NCBI RefSeq assembly: GCF_009755225.1 | Contig: NZ_WQKZ01000008.1 | Location: 62,001-126,000, forward strand | Length of the DNA stretch: 64,000 nucleotides | Direction: 5' to 3' | DNA from: Hymenobacter ginkgonis | GTDB lineage: Bacteria; Bacteroidota; Bacteroidia; Cytophagales; Hymenobacteraceae | Shown here: piece after piece, positions 60,082 to 64,000 of the stretch | Position numbering within the stretch: the stretch's first letter is position 1 | Layout of the letters: each line of letters starts with the position of its first letter | Position numbers and translations under genes: made by a program | Notes under the pieces: model-generated | Told to the model about the DNA's origin: nothing | Seen by the model: only the letters and a program-made list of their open reading frames with translations | Database searches by the model: none

Positions 60082-60978
60082 ATGATGTTGACTCGATTGG
60101 CCTGCTACTGCCTGTTATTCCTACCCCTGCTGGCTTTTGTACCCGCCGGCGACCGGCCCGCCTACCGCCTCTTTACGGCCCAGGGCCAAGTGGCCGACTA
60201 CGACCAAATGCTCGCGCAGCTGGCGCAAGCCGATGTAGTGCTCTTTGGTGAGCAGCACAACGACCCGATGGCGCACTGGCTCGAATTGCAGGTGGCCAAA
60301 GACTTAGCTAAAGCCAAGGGCCCCGGCCAGCTGGTGCTAGGTATGGAAATGTTTGAGCGCGACGTGCAGCCCCTGGTGGCGCAATATGCCGCCGGCACCC
60401 TGCCCGACTCGGCCTTCGAGCGCCAAAGCCGGCCTTGGCCCAACTACGCCACCGACTACCGCCCGCTGCTGCAATTTGCCCGCGAAGAGAAAATCGCCAT
60501 TGTGGGCACCAACGCGCCGCGGCGCTATGCGCAGCAGGTGGCCCGCGGCTCGCTTGCGGCCCTCGACAAGCTGCCCGCCGCCGAAAAGGCATACTTTACG
60601 CCGCTGCCGCTCAAAGTAGATTACGACCTGCCGGGCTATAAGAAAATGACGGCTATGTTTGGGGGCGACGCCTCGGCCCACGGCGGCGGGGGCGCCCGCA
60701 ACATCATCCAGGCCCAGGCGCTGAAGGACGCCACGATGGCCACCTACATCCGCCGTAGCCTCGGGCCCGGCCAAACGCTGCTGCACCTGAATGGCTCGTA
60801 CCACTCCGACAACCACGACGGCATTGTGGCCTACTTGCGCGCCGATAGCAAGAAGCCACTGCGTATCCAAACGCTGAGTGTGGTCACGCAGAGCCAGTTG
60901 CAGCAAGTAGATAAAGAAAATGTTGCCTTGGCCGACTACCTCATTGTAGTGCCGGATGACATGACGAAGACCTATTAG
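60082..60978 (+). CDS. ChaN-family putative haem-uptake protein
   Basis: The ATG at 60082 gives MMLTRLACYCLLFLPLLA, a signal peptide; the frame starts four codons earlier at GTG. The 298-residue product has the ChaN/Tiki signature elements: ADVVLFGEQHNDPMAHWLEL (about 54-73), LVLGMEMFERDVQPLV (about 88-103) and TDYRPLLQFAREEKIAIVGTNAPRRYA. The His-Asn-Asp and Glu-Met-Phe-Glu motifs match. LHLNGSYHSDNHDG follows near the end. Relatives bind haem and lie near iron-uptake genes; Tiki relatives are metalloproteases. No TonB receptor gene is adjacent, so the role is uncertain. Confidence 0.85.
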   Translation: MMLTRLACYCLLFLPLLAFVPAGDRPAYRLFTAQGQVADYDQMLAQLAQADVVLFGEQHNDPMAHWLELQVAKDLAKAKGPGQLVLGMEMFERDVQPLVAQYAAGTLPDSAFERQSRPWPNYATDYRPLLQFAREEKIAIVGTNAPRRYAQQVARGSLAALDKLPAAEKAYFTPLPLKVDYDLPGYKKMTAMFGGDASAHGGGGARNIIQAQALKDATMATYIRRSLGPGQTLLHLNGSYHSDNHDGIVAYLRADSKKPLRIQTLSVVTQSQLQQVDKENVALADYLIVVPDDMTKTY

Positions 60979-60995
60979 GCAAGCCCTATCCCCCC

Positions 60996-61631
60996 ATGAT
61001 TTCTACCCAAAACTACGCCGCCCTACCCCCCGCCGCCGACCTCAAGCGCCTCTGCAAAGCATTAGCGGTGCTCGATGCTATCAATTCGCCCGACTGGGAA
61101 TACCGCTACTACTCCTACAACCCAGCCTGGGGCGAGGACGAGCAGTTGCTTGAAATGCGCGACGGTGAGGGCGACCAAATGCTGGTATTATTCCGCCCCG
61201 AAGGCTGCGTAATAAACGGCTTTATGCACGAATACGACCAGCCCGATAAGGCCCAGGTGACGCGCGGCTTACCCGATGCATTCGAGAGCTTTATGTTTGG
61301 CGAGCCGGTCAACTCCATTGGCACCACGTTTTGCCTCTGGTATACGCCGGCGCATGGCTGGCAGCGCGGCACGGTAGAAAACGAGGACGACGGCTCGGAA
61401 GAGTTGCTTTACATATTTGATAACCAACCGGCTACCTACGCCGATTGGGCAACCGAGTACTACACAGACGAGTCGGATAAAAAGCCCGTTACTGCGGAGG
61501 CTGTTGCGCCCATCTACCGCCAAGAGCCTTTGACCAAAGCCAAGGCGCTGGCCCTGGTTGATGAGGTAGAGGACTGGACCATGCTCGCCACTGACTTGCA
61601 GGAAATTGGCTACCCCTACGAATTCAACTAA
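60996..61631 (+). CDS. Hypothetical acidic protein
   Basis: The 211-residue product has no signal peptide or membrane helix. It starts MISTQNYAALPPAADLKRLC and has acidic character (DGEGDQMLVLFRPEGCVIN, ENEDDGSEELLYIFDN, EVEDWTMLATDLQ). The Tyr/Trp/Gly pattern looks like a folded alpha/beta protein of the sort seen in SMI1/KNR4-like or immunity-like families, though no motif is firm. It follows the ChaN-like gene by 17 bases and may be cotranscribed. Function unknown. Confidence 0.7.
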   Translation: MISTQNYAALPPAADLKRLCKALAVLDAINSPDWEYRYYSYNPAWGEDEQLLEMRDGEGDQMLVLFRPEGCVINGFMHEYDQPDKAQVTRGLPDAFESFMFGEPVNSIGTTFCLWYTPAHGWQRGTVENEDDGSEELLYIFDNQPATYADWATEYYTDESDKKPVTAEAVAPIYRQEPLTKAKALALVDEVEDWTMLATDLQEIGYPYEFN

Positions 61632-61731
61632 GCTTTATAGAGCGGAGTGGTATTTCAGTACTTGCGTAGCTGGGGCGGGGTAGGAGCGGAGTACTACGTT
61701 GGTTTGTAGCAGATTTGCGCCGAATTCATCC

Positions 61732-62688
61732 ATGCACACCTATCTATTTCTGCTGGCGGCGTGGCTCTTGGCCCTACCCACCCGGGCGCAGCCCACCGTT
61801 GCGCCAGCCTTTACGGTGGTGCCGCTGGGCGTAAAGGGTGGCTTGGCCGAAGGCAACCTTTCGGCCTACCTGGTGGCCGCGGCCGGCACCACCGCGTTTA
61901 TCGCGCTCGACGCGGGCAGCCTGCGCCCCGGCGCCGAAAAGGCCGTGGCAAACCACGTTTTTACCGCTTCAGTCGATGAGGTGTTGCGGCAAAACATCAA
62001 AGGCTATTGCCTCTCACACCCGCACCTCGACCACGTAGCCGGGTTACTACTCAACGCCCCCGACGATACCCCCAAGCCCATCTACGGCCTGCCTACCTGC
62101 CTACATACTCTTCAGCAGGACTATTTGAACTGGCGGGCTTGGCCCAACTTCGGCAATGGTGGTGCTCCACCAGCCTTGGGCAAATACCAGTTGCGCGCGC
62201 TGGTGCCGGGCCAAGCCATGCCCCTCGACAATACTGCGCTCAGCGTGCAGGCCTTTGTGCTCAGCCACGGCAGCAACATGCAAAGCACTGCTTTTCTGGT
62301 GCGCAGCCACGACAGCTACTTGCTGTACCTCGGCGATACGGGGGCCGACGACCTGGAGAAAACGCACTACCTGCATGACCTCTGGCTAGCCGTGCAGCCG
62401 CTGGTTCAGCACGGGCAGCTGAAGGCCATTTTCATGGAAGCTTCTTACCCCAATGCCCAGCCCGAGCAGCAGTTATTCGGCCACCTTACGCCGGCGCTGC
62501 TGCTGCGCGAACTTGGCACGCTCGGCCAACTGGCTGGCCCCAGCACGCTGCGCGGGCTGCCCGTCGTCATCACCCACCTCAAGCCAACGGTGGGCAACGA
62601 GGCCATTATCAAAACGCAGCTGGCGGCGGGCAACACGCTAGGAGTGAAGCTCGTGTTTCCGGAGCAGGGTAGGGCCCTGGCGTTTTGA
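61732..62688 (+). CDS. Class II cyclic-nucleotide phosphodiesterase (secreted)
   Basis: The ATG at 61732 gives MHTYLFLLAAWLLALPTRA, a signal peptide, so the enzyme acts outside the cytoplasm. It belongs to the metallo-beta-lactamase fold. The PDE class II motif SHPHLDHVAGLLL has His96, His98, Asp100 and His101 as metal ligands, and LLYLGDTGADD carries the bridging Asp. VLSHGSNMQSTAFLV and VVITHLKPTVGNE also fit the family. Relatives hydrolyse 3',5'-cAMP. A secreted form could clear extracellular cyclic nucleotides. At 318 residues it is full length. Confidence 0.85.
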   Translation: MHTYLFLLAAWLLALPTRAQPTVAPAFTVVPLGVKGGLAEGNLSAYLVAAAGTTAFIALDAGSLRPGAEKAVANHVFTASVDEVLRQNIKGYCLSHPHLDHVAGLLLNAPDDTPKPIYGLPTCLHTLQQDYLNWRAWPNFGNGGAPPALGKYQLRALVPGQAMPLDNTALSVQAFVLSHGSNMQSTAFLVRSHDSYLLYLGDTGADDLEKTHYLHDLWLAVQPLVQHGQLKAIFMEASYPNAQPEQQLFGHLTPALLLRELGTLGQLAGPSTLRGLPVVITHLKPTVGNEAIIKTQLAAGNTLGVKLVFPEQGRALAF

Positions 62689-62849
62689 TTTGGGACTAGC
62701 GGGGCACTGTGCGCCCCCGCGGGAGATGGCCCCAACGCAGCCTCAAAAAGTGCAGGCAACCGCGGCTGTAACGAATTGACGGATGGCCAGTACGCATGTT
62801 TGGTCGTTGAAAACCCGCACCTTTGCGTTCTCGCCTTCTTCTGCTATCC

Positions 62850-64000
62850 CATGCAGCTGCTTCGTCGTTTTGGTAGTCCCTTTTTGCTCGTGTTGCTTTG
62901 GGGCTTGGCTTGCCTGCCGCTCCGGGCGCAAGTGGTGGCCGGCAAAGAAGTCAGCCGCTTAAAAGCGGCCCTGCGCCAACCCATCAGCTCGGAGCCAGTT
63001 GCCGACTCCTTGCTAACCCAAGCGCGGCGGCTCGGCTACGTACCCGGCCAGATAGCTGCCTTAACCCAGCTGGCGAGCCTGCGGCTGCAAGGGCAACAGC
63101 CCGAACAGGCCGCCCCCTTGCTACGCGAAGCCGAGCAACTGGCTAGCCAGCTGCACGATACTGGCGAAGTTGGCTGGGTAATGAGCCAAGTTGGCCGCAG
63201 CCAACACCAGCTGGCCCGCACGGCCCCCGACCTGCTCAAGCACTACGACCCGCTGTTTCGGGCGCTAGAAGTGGCGATGCGTAGCAGCAGTGTGTCGGCG
63301 CCCGAAGTCTCCTCCTTTAAGGAGCTGGATGTGTGGAAAAACAGCGAGGCTACCCCCCCTGCGCCTCATGCGCCCGCGGCTGCTACCCTGCGCCGCAACG
63401 GCCGCGCCATCCCAGCCGTGCCACTCCCCGGCACGATGCCCGCGCCCGGCAGCGCTGCCTTCCAGCAGTATCTCCGCGCGCAATTGGCGCCAATCGATAA
63501 GTGGCTCGATACGCTGCTGACGGCCAAAAGCAGCTCGCCACAACTAACGCGCCGTTTGGTGGTCAGCCGCCAACTGCGCGACCGCAGCCAAGCCCTGAGC
63601 AAGGCTGCCGCCCGGCAGGGCGATTACGCCAAGGCCTTGCTGTACTTCCGCCAGTATACGGCCTATAAGGACAGCCTTACGGCCGTGGCCACGGCCAACC
63701 GGATAGCCAACCTGGCTTACCGCCAAAACCTGCTCAAGAAAGAAGCCCAAATTCAGCGCCTCACCCAGGCCCGAGCGCTGAGCGAGCAAACCGCCAGCCG
63801 CCAGCGGCAACTGGTGCTAGCGCTAGCCGGCTGGCTGGTGCTGCTGGTTGGGCTGGCCCTCGTTCTTATTCGAAGCAACCGGGCTAAGCACCAGGCCAAC
63901 CAGCAGCTCAGCGAGCAGAAAGAAGCTGTGCAGCAAGCCCTGACCGACCTCAAAACTGCCCAAACCCAACTCGTGCAGGCCGAAAAAATGGCGAGCCTAG
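62850..64000 (+). CDS. Sensor histidine kinase, N-terminal part (cut by window end)
   Basis: An open frame runs from an ATG at 62850 off the end of the window (383 codons present, no stop). It starts with a signal peptide (MQLLRRFGSPFLLVLLWG). A long helical, Ala/Leu/Gln-rich region (about 30-300) resembles TPR repeats (PVADSLLTQARRLGYV, QQPEQAAPLLREAEQLAS). A membrane helix (about 320-340, LVLALAGWLVLLVGLALVL) follows. A coiled coil ends in TQLVQAEKMASL, the usual start of the DHp domain just before the phospho-His box. The catalytic part lies outside the window, so the class is inferred from this run-in. Confidence 0.75.

Noticed and set aside
1..64000. tRNA, rRNA or CRISPR array
   Set aside because: I looked for tRNA T-loop sequences, rRNA stretches and regularly spaced repeats and saw none.

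Overview
The window looks like a chromosome segment of a Bacteroidota bacterium, most likely Hymenobacter or a close relative (Hymenobacteraceae). The reasons are gene content and order (pheT, coiled-coil gene, zapA, candidate 6S-like RNA, rny), promoter-like TAnnTTTG boxes close to start codons, few Shine-Dalgarno sites, carboxypeptidase-like regulatory domain proteins, and G+C-rich housekeeping genes beside AT-rich surface-polysaccharide genes. The genus is inferred from style and memory of relatives; there is no rRNA gene here to confirm it.

Layout. 1-14.3 kb: small secreted or membrane proteins, UV endonuclease uvsE, a metallophosphoesterase, radC, a DUF1684 protein, pheT, zapA, candidate structured RNAs, ribonuclease Y, a lipoprotein amidase and an acyl-CoA-binding protein. 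14.4-18.7 kb: asnB, UDP-glucose dehydrogenase and UDP-xylose synthase. 19.5-43.1 kb: a large polysaccharide locus with a sugar epimerase, an FdtB/FdtA-type amino-sugar pair, two GNAT-type acetyltransferases, twelve glycosyltransferases (the thirteenth lies at 48 kb), an acyltransferase-3 and two paralogous flippase-type ABC transporters. 43.1-45.8 kb: a reverse-strand pair, a polytopic membrane protein (polymerase candidate) and a TPR protein. 45.9-48.7 kb: an M42-like peptidase, a paratose-2-epimerase-like SDR and a DPM1-like glycosyltransferase. 48.8-56.1 kb: housekeeping genes (hppA, hpt, adk, obg, grpE, dnaJ). 56.3-64 kb: an ECF sigma factor with a membrane partner, an ABC-2 exporter pair, a ChaN-like protein, a class II cyclic-nucleotide phosphodiesterase and the start of a histidine kinase cut by the window edge.

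How it works together. The 14.4-48.7 kb block should make and export a complex glycan. Ugd and Uxs supply UDP-glucuronate and UDP-xylose. FdtA/FdtB and a GNAT could make an acetylated 3-amino-3,6-dideoxyhexose. The glycosyltransferases assemble the unit, the ABC transporters flip lipid-linked intermediates and the multi-TM protein may polymerise them. The initiating phosphoglycosyl transferase, the dTDP-glucose enzymes RmlA/RmlB and the outer-membrane export parts are not in the window.

Most notable observations: (1) two tandem glycosyltransferase genes with near-identical ends and diverged centres; (2) an overabundant G-rich octamer, GGGGGTAG, on both strands but missing from the AT-rich transferred genes; (3) four long intergenic inverted repeats, three of one family and one of another; (4) an unexplained three-way-junction RNA candidate after pheT; (5) a terminator-like hairpin in the leader of the acyl-CoA-binding protein gene. 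No transposase, CRISPR array, prophage, tRNA or rRNA was recognised.
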